Shown: piece by piece, positions 44,553 to 52,516 of the stretch
Layout: each line of letters opens with the position of its first letter
Numbering within the stretch: position 1 is the first letter of the stretch
Program-made: the position numbers and the translations under genes
NCBI RefSeq assembly: GCF_001570425.1
Contig: NZ_BCSX01000015.1
Coordinates: 1-64,000, forward strand
Length of the DNA stretch: 64,000 nucleotides
Source: Mycolicibacterium brisbanense
GTDB taxonomy: Bacteria > Actinomycetota > Actinomycetes > Mycobacteriales > Mycobacteriaceae
Direction: 5' to 3'
The notes under the pieces: model-generated
The model's input: only the letters and a program-made list of their open reading frames with translations
Told to the model about the DNA's origin: nothing
Databases searched by the model: none

Positions 44553-45455
44553 ATGGCACGTACTGATGCGGACAGCTGGGACCTGGCCTCCAGCGTCGGC
44601 GCGACGGCCACCATGGTCGCCGCAGCCCGCGCGATCGCCAGCGCCGAACCAGAGCCTCTGATCAACGATCCGTACGCCGCGTCGCTGGTGCGCGCGGTGG
44701 GCGTGGACTTCTTCACCAAGCTCGTCGACGGCGACCTGGTGCTCGACGGCGATGACGCCTCGGCGGCCGAGTTCATGACGTCGGTGATGGCGGTGCGGAC
44801 GAAGTTCTTCGACGACTTCTTTCTCACGGCAGGGGCCGCAGGCATCCGGCAGGCGGTGATCCTGGCCTCGGGTTTGGACGCGCGCGCCTATCGGCTCCCC
44901 TGGCCTGAGGGGACCGTGGTCTACGAGATCGACCAACCGGACGTGATCGGCGCCAAGACCGCCGCGATGGAGAAGCTCGGCGCCGCTCCCACCGCGGAGC
45001 GCCGCGCCGTGGCCGTCGACCTGCGCGACGACTGGCCTGCGGCACTGCGCGCCGCCGGGTTCGACCCTGACCTGCCGACGGCGTGGAGCGCCGAGGGTCT
45101 GCTGGTCTACCTACCGCCCGAGGCTCAGGACCGCCTGTTCGACAACATCACCGCGCTGAGCGCCACCGGCAGCCAGTTGGCCACCGAGTACCACCCGGAC
45201 ATCGCAGCGGCTGTGCGCAACCGCAGCCAGTCCATGGCCGAGCGGTGGCGCGAACACGGATTCGACGTCGACCTGTCCGAGCTCTGGTACACCGGCGAAC
45301 GCAATTCGGTCGTCGACTATCTCACCGCCTCCGGCTGGTCGGTGACGGCCCGGCGGCGCCCCGAAGTGTTCGCCGAATACGGGCGCACTTTCCCCGATTC
45401 GGAAGACGCTGAACCACAACGCAATTCATTGGCAGTAGTGGCCACACGACAGTAA
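44553..45455 (+). CDS. SAM-dependent methyltransferase, LCM/TIGR00027 family, copy 2
   Basis: 300 residues, closely related to copy 1: [97 protein letters not shown]. The SAM pocket GLDARAYRL and acidic EIDQP are intact. In the fold's end of sheet 4 it reads [19 protein letters not shown] where the others have AWIAEGLL. It starts 8 bases after the copy 1 stop, with GGGACCGAC before ATG, so all four are probably one transcript. Confidence 0.9.
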   Translation: MARTDADSWDLASSVGATATMVAAARAIASAEPEPLINDPYAASLVRAVGVDFFTKLVDGDLVLDGDDASAAEFMTSVMAVRTKFFDDFFLTAGAAGIRQAVILASGLDARAYRLPWPEGTVVYEIDQPDVIGAKTAAMEKLGAAPTAERRAVAVDLRDDWPAALRAAGFDPDLPTAWSAEGLLVYLPPEAQDRLFDNITALSATGSQLATEYHPDIAAAVRNRSQSMAERWREHGFDVDLSELWYTGERNSVVDYLTASGWSVTARRRPEVFAEYGRTFPDSEDAEPQRNSLAVVATRQ

Positions 45456-45464
45456 GGAACAACG

Positions 45465-46361
45465 ATGGCACGCACCGACGGTGACACCTGGGACCTGGCT
45501 ACCAGCGTCGGTTCGACGGCGACGGGTGTCGCCGCGTCCCGCGCACTGGCCACCAAGCAACCCGACCCACTGATCAACGACCCGTACGCCGATCCGCTGG
45601 TCAAAGCGGTCGGGCTGGAGCACTGCATCCGATTGGCCGACGGCGAGCTCTGCGTCGAGGGCGACCAGATGCTGGACCGGCAGCGGATGTGCGAGCAGAT
45701 CGCCGTGCGCACCCGGTTTTTCGACGATTTCTTCACCAGCGCAACCGAAGCGGGGATCCGCCAGGCGGTCATCCTGGCGTCCGGTCTGGACACCCGCGCC
45801 TACCGGCTGGGCTGGTCGGCAGGCACCGTGGTGTACGAGATCGACCAACCCGAGGTGATCGAGTTCAAGACCCGCACGCTGGCCGGGCTCGGCGCGGAAC
45901 CTGCCGCCGAGCGCCGCACCGTGGCCATCGACCTGCGTGAAGACTGGCCTGCTGCGCTGCGCGCCGCTGGATTCGACGTGTCGGCGCCCACCGCGTGGAT
46001 CGCCGAGGGACTGCTGATCTACCTGCCGCCCGACGCCCAGGACCGGCTCTTCGACAACATCACAGACCTGTCCGCACCGGGAAGTCGACTGGCCACCGAA
46101 CACATGGACATGAACACGCTTTCCGAGGAATGGACGAAGAAGGTGAGCGAGTGGTCCAAACGGGTTGGGTCCGACGTCGACCTGATGGATCTGTTCTACT
46201 CCGGAGACCGTCACACCGCCGGTGACTACCTCACCGGACACGGCTGGCAGACGACCGTGCTGTCCACCCGTGACGCCTACGCCGGCTATGGCTTCGACTA
46301 TCCCGAGGATCTCGCCGAGCTCGCAGGCGATTCGGGTTATCTGTCCGCAGAACGGAAATGA
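45465..46361 (+). CDS. SAM-dependent methyltransferase, LCM/TIGR00027 family, copy 3
   Basis: 298 residues: [122 protein letters not shown]. It is the most divergent in the N-terminal cap ([18 protein letters not shown]), which forms part of the substrate pocket in this family, so its substrate may differ. AAGGAACAACG precedes the ATG, 9 bases after the copy 2 stop. Intact SAM motif. Confidence 0.9.
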   Translation: MARTDGDTWDLATSVGSTATGVAASRALATKQPDPLINDPYADPLVKAVGLEHCIRLADGELCVEGDQMLDRQRMCEQIAVRTRFFDDFFTSATEAGIRQAVILASGLDTRAYRLGWSAGTVVYEIDQPEVIEFKTRTLAGLGAEPAAERRTVAIDLREDWPAALRAAGFDVSAPTAWIAEGLLIYLPPDAQDRLFDNITDLSAPGSRLATEHMDMNTLSEEWTKKVSEWSKRVGSDVDLMDLFYSGDRHTAGDYLTGHGWQTTVLSTRDAYAGYGFDYPEDLAELAGDSGYLSAERK

Positions 46362-46368
46362 GGATCTG

Positions 46369-47289
46369 ATGACGCGGGTCGACGGCGACACCTGGGATCT
46401 GGCCTCGAGCGTGGGTGCGACAGCGACACTCGTCGCGACGGGGCGGGCGATCGCCAGCACCGCGCCGCACGGTCTGATCAACGACCCGTTCGCGGCACCT
46501 CTGGTTCGGGCCGTGGGCGTCGACGCGTTCACCAAGATGGTCAACGGTGAGCTGGATTTCGACGCCATCGAGGCCATCGCACCGGATGCGGCGGCCAGGG
46601 CGCGGGCGAACATCGACGAGATGGCGGTACGCACCCGGTTTTTCGACGACTATTTCGTCGCCGCCACCGAGGGCGGTATCCGGCAGGCGGTGATCCTGGC
46701 GTCCGGTCTGGACTCGCGCGCCTACCGGCTGCCCTGGCCTGATGGCACCGTCGTCTACGAGATCGACCAGCCTGACGTCATCGAGTTCAAGACCCGGGTG
46801 CTGGACGATCTCGGTGCCACACCCACGGCGCAGCGCCGCACCGTGCCGATCGACCTGCGGGACGACTGGCCCACCGCACTGCGAGGGGCCGGCTTCGATC
46901 CGGGGCAGCCGACGGCCTGGTGTGCAGAAGGGCTGCTGATATACCTGCCGCCGGACGCCCAGGACCGCCTGTTCGACAACATCGACGCCCTCAGCGCCGT
47001 CGACAGCGCTCTGGCAACCGAATTCGTGCCCGGCCTCAAGGATTTCGATCCCGACAAGGCCCGCGCGGCAGCGGCGGGATTCAGCCAGATCGGGTTGAAC
47101 ATGGACATGCCGTCGCTGATCTACCACGGCGAACGGCATTCCGCGGCGGACTATCTCGCCACCAAGGGCTGGCAGATGACCGGTGTCCCGCGGGCGGAGT
47201 TGTTCGCACGCTATGGCCTGCCCGCGCCGGAGGCCGACGACCAAGACCCGATGGGCGAAATCGTCTACATCAGCGGCACTTTGGGCTGA
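46369..47289 (+). CDS. SAM-dependent methyltransferase, LCM/TIGR00027 family, copy 4
   Basis: 306 residues: [130 protein letters not shown] at 46369 lies 7 bases after the copy 3 stop with GAGGATC upstream; an in-frame ATG at 46222 is inside copy 3 and rejected. The cap domain is about eight residues longer than in copy 3. The array ends at a large palindrome. Confidence 0.9.
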   Translation: MTRVDGDTWDLASSVGATATLVATGRAIASTAPHGLINDPFAAPLVRAVGVDAFTKMVNGELDFDAIEAIAPDAAARARANIDEMAVRTRFFDDYFVAATEGGIRQAVILASGLDSRAYRLPWPDGTVVYEIDQPDVIEFKTRVLDDLGATPTAQRRTVPIDLRDDWPTALRGAGFDPGQPTAWCAEGLLIYLPPDAQDRLFDNIDALSAVDSALATEFVPGLKDFDPDKARAAAAGFSQIGLNMDMPSLIYHGERHSAADYLATKGWQMTGVPRAELFARYGLPAPEADDQDPMGEIVYISGTLG

Positions 47290-47328
47290 GTTTTCCGCAG
47301 CCATTCACCAGGATTCCCCGCAGCCTTT

Positions 47329-47391
47329 CACCGGAACTGCATTCCGGGTTGTTAACGACGACGGTTAGCAACCCGGAATGCAGTTCCGGTG
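47329..47391. terminator. Palindrome with perfect 23-bp arms between convergent genes
   Basis: The arm at 47329-47351 (begins CACCGGAACTGCATTCC) is exactly complemented at 47369-47391, with a 17-base loop. It lies between the stops of methyltransferase 4 (47289) and the DUF3830 gene (47402), so it should act as a two-way terminator. Two CCGCAGCC-like direct repeats (47296 and 47319 areas) sit just before it. Confidence 0.7.
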
Positions 47392-47401
47392 TGAGGTCTG
47401 G

Positions 47402-47899
47402 TCAAGACGCCCGGGCGAAACTCAGCGTTTCGCCACGGGCACCGCCCATCCACAGGTCCTGGCAGGCGGCCGCCATGTCCTCGAGCCCGTCGGTGATCGC
47501 GCCGAACACGTTGCCGGGCACCCAGCCCTGGTCGCCGTTGATCAGCAGGTTGTTGCGTCCGTAGAACAGCGCCAGGTCCACGATGGCGCCCGTGGTCCCG
47601 GTGCCCGTGGTGTTCTCGTAGCCGTATGCGGGGTTGCCGAGATCGTCGGAGTCGAACGAAAACCAGCAGAGGTCACCGGGTATCGGCGTCACCGTGGTGT
47701 TCTCCCGGCCCGGGTCGGAGCTGAACGCCGGTAGCAATGTGTAGATCTCGTTGCGGGCGTACTTGCCGTGGAACACCTGCGCCGACAGCGGCAGCGCATC
47801 CCAGACGGCCGCACACGTTCGGGGCGCCGCATCGTCGAGCAACCGGGCGACGCACGTGACCCCTCGCTTGTCGAGGGTCACCGTGATCAATCGGCTCAT
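47402..47899 (-). CDS. DUF3830 family cyclophilin-like protein
   Basis: 165 residues. LITVTLDKRGVTCVARLLDDAAPRTCAAVWDALPLSAQVFHGKYARNEIYTLLPAF and NLLINGDQGWVPGNVFGAITDGLEDMAAACQDLWMGGARGE are the marks of the DUF3830 family, a cyclophilin-like beta barrel of unknown function that often sits by amidases and Asp/Glu-racemase-like genes. No catalytic residue is known. ATG at 47899 overlaps the amidase stop by four bases, so it is coupled to the amidase; an upstream extension would run antiparallel inside that gene's 3' end and is not conserved. Confidence 0.8.
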   Translation of the reverse strand: MSRLITVTLDKRGVTCVARLLDDAAPRTCAAVWDALPLSAQVFHGKYARNEIYTLLPAFSSDPGRENTTVTPIPGDLCWFSFDSDDLGNPAYGYENTTGTGTTGAIVDLALFYGRNNLLINGDQGWVPGNVFGAITDGLEDMAAACQDLWMGGARGETLSFARAS

Positions 47900-49302
47900 T
47901 GCGCCTCCTCCGTGAGCAACGCCGGCACCCGGTGGTGCCAGTCGGTGGCGTCCTGGTAGGTCTGTCCGACGCGCAGCACCAGGGCATCCGCGTGCCGGGG
48001 TCCGACGATTTGCAGACCGATCGGCAGGCCATTGCGGCCGAACCCGCACGGCACCGAAAGTGCCGGCTGCTGAGTCAGATTGAACGGATAGGTGTATGGC
48101 GTCCAGCTGGTCCAGTCCGGCGAGTCAGAGCCGTCGGGCACGTCCTGGCCGACGGGGAACGCGGTCAGCGGCAGTGTCGGGGTGATCAGCACGTCGTAGG
48201 CCCGGTGAAACCGGCCCATCCGCTCCCCCAGCGTCATGCGCACGGCAGTCGCGTCGAGGTAGTCCGAAGCCGAGAAGCCCGCGCCGATGGCGGCGGTGCG
48301 TAGCAGGCCCGCGTCGACGGGCCGGGTGTGGTCACCAGTGAGCTTGCCCTCCAACACTTTCGCCTCGCCCGAGAACCACAGCACGTGGAATGCGTGGACG
48401 GGGTCGGCAAAGCCCGGCGAGACTTCCTCGACGTCCGCGCCGGCGGCGGCGAGGACGTTGACGGCGGCCCGTACCGCGGTGTCGACCTCGGGATCATTGG
48501 AGCCGAACCCGAGGTCGGGTGAATAGGCGACCCGCAGCCCGGCGATGCCGCCGTCGAGACCGGCCCGAAACGATGACGTGGGAGAAGGCATTGCGGACCA
48601 GTCGCGGGGGTCGAAACCGGTGATCACGTCGAGCAGCGCGGCGACGTCGGCCACGGTGCGGGCCATCGGACCGGCGTGCGAGAGCGTGCCGAAAGGGCTT
48701 GGCGGATATAGCGGTATGAGTCCATACGTCGGCTTGAGTGCCACAGTGCCGGTGAATGCCGCGGGTATGCGCACCGACCCGCCACCGTCGGTGCCGACCG
48801 ACCACGCACCCATGCCCAGCCCCACAGCTGCGGCGCTACCGCCGCTGGACCCGCCGGCGGTCACAGTCGGATTCCACGGATTTCCGGTCACGCCGTAGCG
48901 CGGCGAATCGGTGACACCTTTCCACGAGTATTCCGGCGTCGTGGTCTTACCGAGCAGGACCGCCCCCGAATCACGCAGCCGCGCAACGCTTGGCGCGTCC
49001 TCGTCCCATGGCCCGGCCTCGTCGATGAGCCAGCTGCCGCGCAGCGTCGGCCAGCCCTTTGTCCACAGTGCGTCCTTGATCGAGGTGGGGATGCCGTCGG
49101 CGGGCCCGAGCGGTTCCCCGACCTGCCACCGCGCTTCCGACGCGCGTGCCGCGGCCAGCGCGCCGTCCTCGTCGATCAGCACGAAGGCGTTCACCTGACT
49201 GTTGTAACGAGCGACGGCCCCAAGGGCAGCCTCGGTGATTTCCACGGGCGAGAGCGCTTTGGTCCGGTAGGCCATCATGAGCTCGACAGCAGAGGGAATC
49301 AT
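47896..49302 (-). CDS. Amidase-signature hydrolase
   Basis: 468 residues of the amidase signature family. The Ser-cisSer-Lys triad is visible: Lys in GIPTSIKDALWT, the cis-Ser and nucleophile Ser in TVTAGGSSGGSAAAVGLGMGAW followed by GTDGGGSVRIPAAFTG. It hydrolyses an amide to acid and ammonia; the substrate is unknown but context (maleate-isomerase-like genes, 2-hydroxyacid dehydrogenase) suggests a small dicarboxylic or hydroxy-acid amide. ATG at 49302 overlaps the dehydrogenase stop (ATGA). Cytoplasmic. Confidence 0.9.
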   Translation of the reverse strand: MIPSAVELMMAYRTKALSPVEITEAALGAVARYNSQVNAFVLIDEDGALAAARASEARWQVGEPLGPADGIPTSIKDALWTKGWPTLRGSWLIDEAGPWDEDAPSVARLRDSGAVLLGKTTTPEYSWKGVTDSPRYGVTGNPWNPTVTAGGSSGGSAAAVGLGMGAWSVGTDGGGSVRIPAAFTGTVALKPTYGLIPLYPPSPFGTLSHAGPMARTVADVAALLDVITGFDPRDWSAMPSPTSSFRAGLDGGIAGLRVAYSPDLGFGSNDPEVDTAVRAAVNVLAAAGADVEEVSPGFADPVHAFHVLWFSGEAKVLEGKLTGDHTRPVDAGLLRTAAIGAGFSASDYLDATAVRMTLGERMGRFHRAYDVLITPTLPLTAFPVGQDVPDGSDSPDWTSWTPYTYPFNLTQQPALSVPCGFGRNGLPIGLQIVGPRHADALVLRVGQTYQDATDWHHRVPALLTEEAQ

Positions 49303-50279
49303 GTTGCGCCCCTGACATATCCGAGCTTCTTGTCCACGACGTTGTGCAGCGGCCGGCCCGCCAGCCAGCGGTGGAGGTTCTCGGCGAACTGCGCGGCCAG
49401 CCTGTCGCGCCAGCCGTGCGCGTCCCCGGACATGTGGGCGGTGACGACGGCACCGGGCGCATCCCACAGCGGATGGTCCTGCGGCAGCGGTTCGGTGTCG
49501 AACACGTCGAGGGTGGCGCCACCGATGCTGCCTGCGGTCAACGCTGCCAGCAGTGCGGACTCGTCGACGAGCGGGCCACGCGCGACGTTCACCAGATGCG
49601 CGTCGGGCTTCATCGCGGCCAGGACCGTCGCGTCCACGAGTCCCCGGGTGGCGTCGGTGAGCGGGGCGGCCAGCACCAGGTGATCGCACCAGCCGACGGC
49701 GGCCGCCAGGTCCGCTGCGGCGACGACTCCGTCGAAGTCGGGGTCCTCGGCGCGCGCCACCCGTCCGGCGCCCCGCACGACGAGTCCCGCGGCGCGCAGC
49801 AGTCGGGCGATCTCCCTGCCGATGCCGCCGGTGCCGACCACGAGTGCGTGCGCACCGGCGATGGTCCTGGTCTCCCGGTGCTGCCACTGATGCCGCCGTT
49901 GCCGATCAAGGCTGGCCTGGGTGCCCTTGGCGTATGCGATGACCGCTCCGAGCACGTATTCGGCCATGGGGCGGTCGAACACGCCCCGAGCGTTCGTGAC
50001 CACGACGTCGGAGTCCCGCAGTTGGTCGAAGAGCAACGTATCGACACCGGCGGCGGTGACGTGAATCCACTCCAGGGCGTCCGCGGATGCCCACGCGCCA
50101 CGCAGCGCGGGCGAGAAGTAATCCCACATCAGCAACGCCTGTGCGCCCCGCACCGCGTCGGCCAAACCGCTTGCGGCGCAATACCGGAAGTCGACATCAA
50201 AGTCCAGATCGGCCACCTCTGCCGGGCGATCGCCCGCGCGCTCACACAACACCGCGATCACCGGACGTGGGCTCGACAT
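49299..50279 (-). CDS. D-isomer-specific 2-hydroxyacid dehydrogenase
   Basis: 326 residues. NAD-binding ALVVGTGGIGREIARLLRAAGLVVRGAGR, then CDHLVLAAPLTDATRGLVDATVLAAMKPDAHLVNVARGPLVDESALLAAL with the catalytic Arg, GGATLDVFDTEPLPQDHPLWDAPGAVVTAHMSG with the Glu and His. It reduces a 2-keto acid or oxidises a D-2-hydroxy acid. First gene of the minus-strand arm of this catabolic cluster; the divergent maleate-isomerase-like operon starts 73 bases away. Confidence 0.9.
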   Translation of the reverse strand: MSSPRPVIAVLCERAGDRPAEVADLDFDVDFRYCAASGLADAVRGAQALLMWDYFSPALRGAWASADALEWIHVTAAGVDTLLFDQLRDSDVVVTNARGVFDRPMAEYVLGAVIAYAKGTQASLDRQRRHQWQHRETRTIAGAHALVVGTGGIGREIARLLRAAGLVVRGAGRVARAEDPDFDGVVAAADLAAAVGWCDHLVLAAPLTDATRGLVDATVLAAMKPDAHLVNVARGPLVDESALLAALTAGSIGGATLDVFDTEPLPQDHPLWDAPGAVVTAHMSGDAHGWRDRLAAQFAENLHRWLAGRPLHNVVDKKLGYVRGAT

Positions 50280-50307
50280 CAGTCCGAGGCTAGGAACCTT
50301 TTCGTAG

Positions 50308-50321
50308 GATTGTCAACAATC
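50308..50321. promoter_or_regulatory. GntR-type operator palindrome GATTGTCAACAATC with -10 TAGGAT
   Basis: Arms GATTGT/ACAATC around CA contain TTGT..ACAA, which fits the GntR/FadR-class pattern (TNGTN0-3ACNA). It lies in the 73-base gap between the two divergent arms and overlaps a -10-like TAGGAT (50305-50310). The GntR gene of the plus-strand arm is the likely binder. Confidence 0.6.
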
Positions 50322-50358
50322 TGTTGCCGGTCGATCGGTTCGGCCTCACACTATGGGC

Positions 50359-51096
50359 ATGACGATCGAGGGTTTGGCCCCTCACCCGCCGTTGCAGCAG
50401 GTGGGGATAGGTGTCGTGGCGCCGTACGACTTCGCCCTCGACCGGGAGCTGTGGCGATGGGTGCCCAACGATGTCAGTCTCTACGTCACCCGGCTGCGGT
50501 ACGCGCCCATGCCCGTGACCGTCGACATGGCGGTGCACATCTCCGAACCCGAACAGGTGGTGGCCGGCGCCGCCAACGTGCTCGCGGTCTCCCCGCTCGT
50601 CACCGCGTACGCGTGCACCGTAGGCAGCTTCGTCAAGGGCATGGCAGGCGAGGCCGCCCTGGTCGCGGCCATGCGCGCGGCGGGTGCCCCGGCAGCGGTG
50701 ACCACCAGCGGTGCGATGCTCACCGCGCTGCGGCATCTCGGCCTGCGTAGGGTCGCCACCGTCACCCCGTACACCGCCGACCTGACCATCGGGCTGACCA
50801 GCTATCTCATGGAGGCCGGCATCGAGGTCGTCGCGACGGCGGGCCTGGGAATGACCGCCCGCATCTGGGCGGTGCCGTACGAGACCACGGCAGATCTGGT
50901 GCGGGCCACCGACGTTCCCGATGCCGAGGCGATCGTCATCAGCTGCACGAACCTGCCGACCTACGACCTGATCGCGCGGCTGGAGGCAGACCTGGGCAAA
51001 CCGGTCGTGACGGCCAACCAGGTGACGATGTGGGCAGCGCTGGCCGTCGCAGGACGCAAGGCCGTCGGACCCGGTCAGCGACTGCTGGAGGCCTGA
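50359..51096 (+). CDS. Maleate cis-trans isomerase / Asp-Glu racemase family, copy 1 (both Cys present)
   Basis: About 245 residues. The two active-site Cys of the family are present: ACTVGSFVKG (N-terminal half) and VISCTNLPTYD (C-terminal half). Others: VGIGVVAPYDFALDRELWRWVP, LTALRHLGLRRVATVTPYTADLTIGLTSYLMEAGIEV, LGKPVVTANQVTMWAALAVAG. This subgroup contains maleate isomerase (maleate to fumarate) and arylmalonate decarboxylase. The ATG at 50353 two codons upstream is an equally possible start. First gene of the plus-strand arm; the next paralogue starts 44 bases after its stop. Confidence 0.83.
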   Translation: MTIEGLAPHPPLQQVGIGVVAPYDFALDRELWRWVPNDVSLYVTRLRYAPMPVTVDMAVHISEPEQVVAGAANVLAVSPLVTAYACTVGSFVKGMAGEAALVAAMRAAGAPAAVTTSGAMLTALRHLGLRRVATVTPYTADLTIGLTSYLMEAGIEVVATAGLGMTARIWAVPYETTADLVRATDVPDAEAIVISCTNLPTYDLIARLEADLGKPVVTANQVTMWAALAVAGRKAVGPGQRLLEA

Positions 51097-51140
51097 ATGA
51101 CCGAGAGTCGCACCGTGCCCACGATCCGACAGGAGACCGC

Positions 51141-51860
51141 ATGCCGACCGTAGGCATCCTCTATCCCGGCCACAGCGCAGAGGATGATTTCGAAGCTCTT
51201 GAGGCACGTTTGGGCACCGCTGTGGCGTTGCCCGTCGCGATCACCAGCGTCGGCGAGGACGCGCACCGCGTGGATGCGCTGCTCGACCTCGGCAAGCCCG
51301 AACGCCTCGCCGACGGGGTGGCCCGGCTGAGCGGTGCTCAAGCGGAATCGATGATGTGGGCGTGCACGTCGGGCAGCTTCGTTTTCGGCCCCGACGGGGC
51401 GCGTCGACAGGTCGACCAGGTGGCCCTAGCGGCAGGCGTACCGGCATCGTCGACGTCGATAGCTTTTGCAGATGCGTTGCAGTACTTGGGTATTCGCCGC
51501 GTTGCCGTTGCCGCGTCGTACCCCGCCGACGTGGCCGCACACTTCGTGACGTTCCTGTCGGCCAGTGGCGCGGTGGTGGTCTCGATGGGCAGCCACGGCA
51601 TCGTCACGGCCGCCGAGGTGGGCCTCCTGGCTCCCGACGACGTGGTCGAGATGGTGCGGGCAGCCGACCATCCCGACGCCGAGGCGGTGCTGGTGCCCGA
51701 TACCGCCATGCACACGCTGGGCATCATCGAGAGGCTGGAAGCAGCGGTCGGGAAGCCGGTGCTCACCGCCAACGCTGTGACGGTCTGGAAGGGCCTGCAG
51801 TTGATCGGCCCGGTTCCGCGTCTACCCGGCCTGGGCACGCTGTTCAGGGCGGCGCGGTGA
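51141..51860 (+). CDS. Maleate isomerase/Asp-Glu racemase family, copy 2 (second Cys lost)
   Basis: 239 residues, same family as the gene before: MPTVGILYPGHSAEDDFEALEARL, MMWACTSGSFVFG with the first Cys, LQYLGIRRVAVAASYPADVAAHFVTFLSASGAVVV, VGKPVLTANAVTVWKGLQLIG. At the second active-site position it reads VLVPDTAMHTLG in place of SCTN, so one catalytic Cys is gone; it cannot use the two-Cys isomerase mechanism unchanged. It may be a decarboxylase-like enzyme or a non-catalytic partner. ATG at 51141 with AGGAGA 6 bases before. Its stop overlaps the GntR start (GTGA). Confidence 0.82.
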   Translation: MPTVGILYPGHSAEDDFEALEARLGTAVALPVAITSVGEDAHRVDALLDLGKPERLADGVARLSGAQAESMMWACTSGSFVFGPDGARRQVDQVALAAGVPASSTSIAFADALQYLGIRRVAVAASYPADVAAHFVTFLSASGAVVVSMGSHGIVTAAEVGLLAPDDVVEMVRAADHPDAEAVLVPDTAMHTLGIIERLEAAVGKPVLTANAVTVWKGLQLIGPVPRLPGLGTLFRAAR

Positions 51861-52513
51861 CGGACTTCATCGGCCCGGTTGACCAGCAATCGACGCCGAG
51901 CATCATCGCCGACAAGCTGCGGCAGGCCATCGCGCACCGCGAACTCGAACCGGGATCTCAGCTGGGCGAAGCCGAACTGGCCCGCAGGTTCGGGGTGAGC
52001 CGCGGTCCGATCCGCGAGGGGATCCAGCGGCTGACCCAAGAAGGCCTGGTCGTCGCCATCCGCAACCGCGGCGTGTTCGTGATCGACATGACACCCGACG
52101 AGGTTCGCGACATGTATCTGGCGCGCGAGGCGGTCGAGCGCACGGCGGCCCGCAAGATCCTGCAGGGCGATTACGCCGCCGTCGGTGATCGGCTGCTCAC
52201 CATCGTCGACGAGATGGAATCGGCTGCCGAACCGGATGAGTTGAGCGAGGCCGACATCCGCTTCCATGAAATGCTGGTCGCATCGGCGGGCAGCTCACGA
52301 CTGTCCAGGATCCACCAGACCCACCTCGTCGAGACCCGAATGTGCTTGCACGCCTTGGCCGATACCTACGACACCCCCAGCGACCGGGTCACCGAACACC
52401 ATGCGCTGGCGAGCGCCATCCGAGCCGGCGACGTCGCACTCACCGACAAACTGATGCTCGCGCACATGGAAGACGCCGTCGACCGGCTCATCGCGCGCCT
52501 GCCCGCCGGCTGA
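51857..52513 (+). CDS. GntR-family regulator, FCD type
   Basis: 218 residues. N-terminal winged helix: ADKLRQAIAHRELEPGSQLGEAELARRFGVSRGPIREGIQRLTQEGLVVAIRNRGVFVI. C-terminal FCD ligand domain with metal-binding His positions (FHEMLVASAGSSRL, EHHALASAIRAGDVALTDKLMLAHM). FCD regulators usually sense small carboxylic acids, in line with the dehydrogenase, amidase and isomerase genes nearby. GTG at 51857 overlaps the preceding stop. Likely operator at 50308-50321. Confidence 0.9.
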   Translation: MTDFIGPVDQQSTPSIIADKLRQAIAHRELEPGSQLGEAELARRFGVSRGPIREGIQRLTQEGLVVAIRNRGVFVIDMTPDEVRDMYLAREAVERTAARKILQGDYAAVGDRLLTIVDEMESAAEPDELSEADIRFHEMLVASAGSSRLSRIHQTHLVETRMCLHALADTYDTPSDRVTEHHALASAIRAGDVALTDKLMLAHMEDAVDRLIARLPAG

Positions 52514-52516
52514 AAG

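Noticed and set aside
46222..46368. Earlier in-frame ATG for methyltransferase 4
   Set aside because: It lies inside copy 3; the ATG at 46369 gives the same N terminus ([14 protein letters not shown]) as the other copies.
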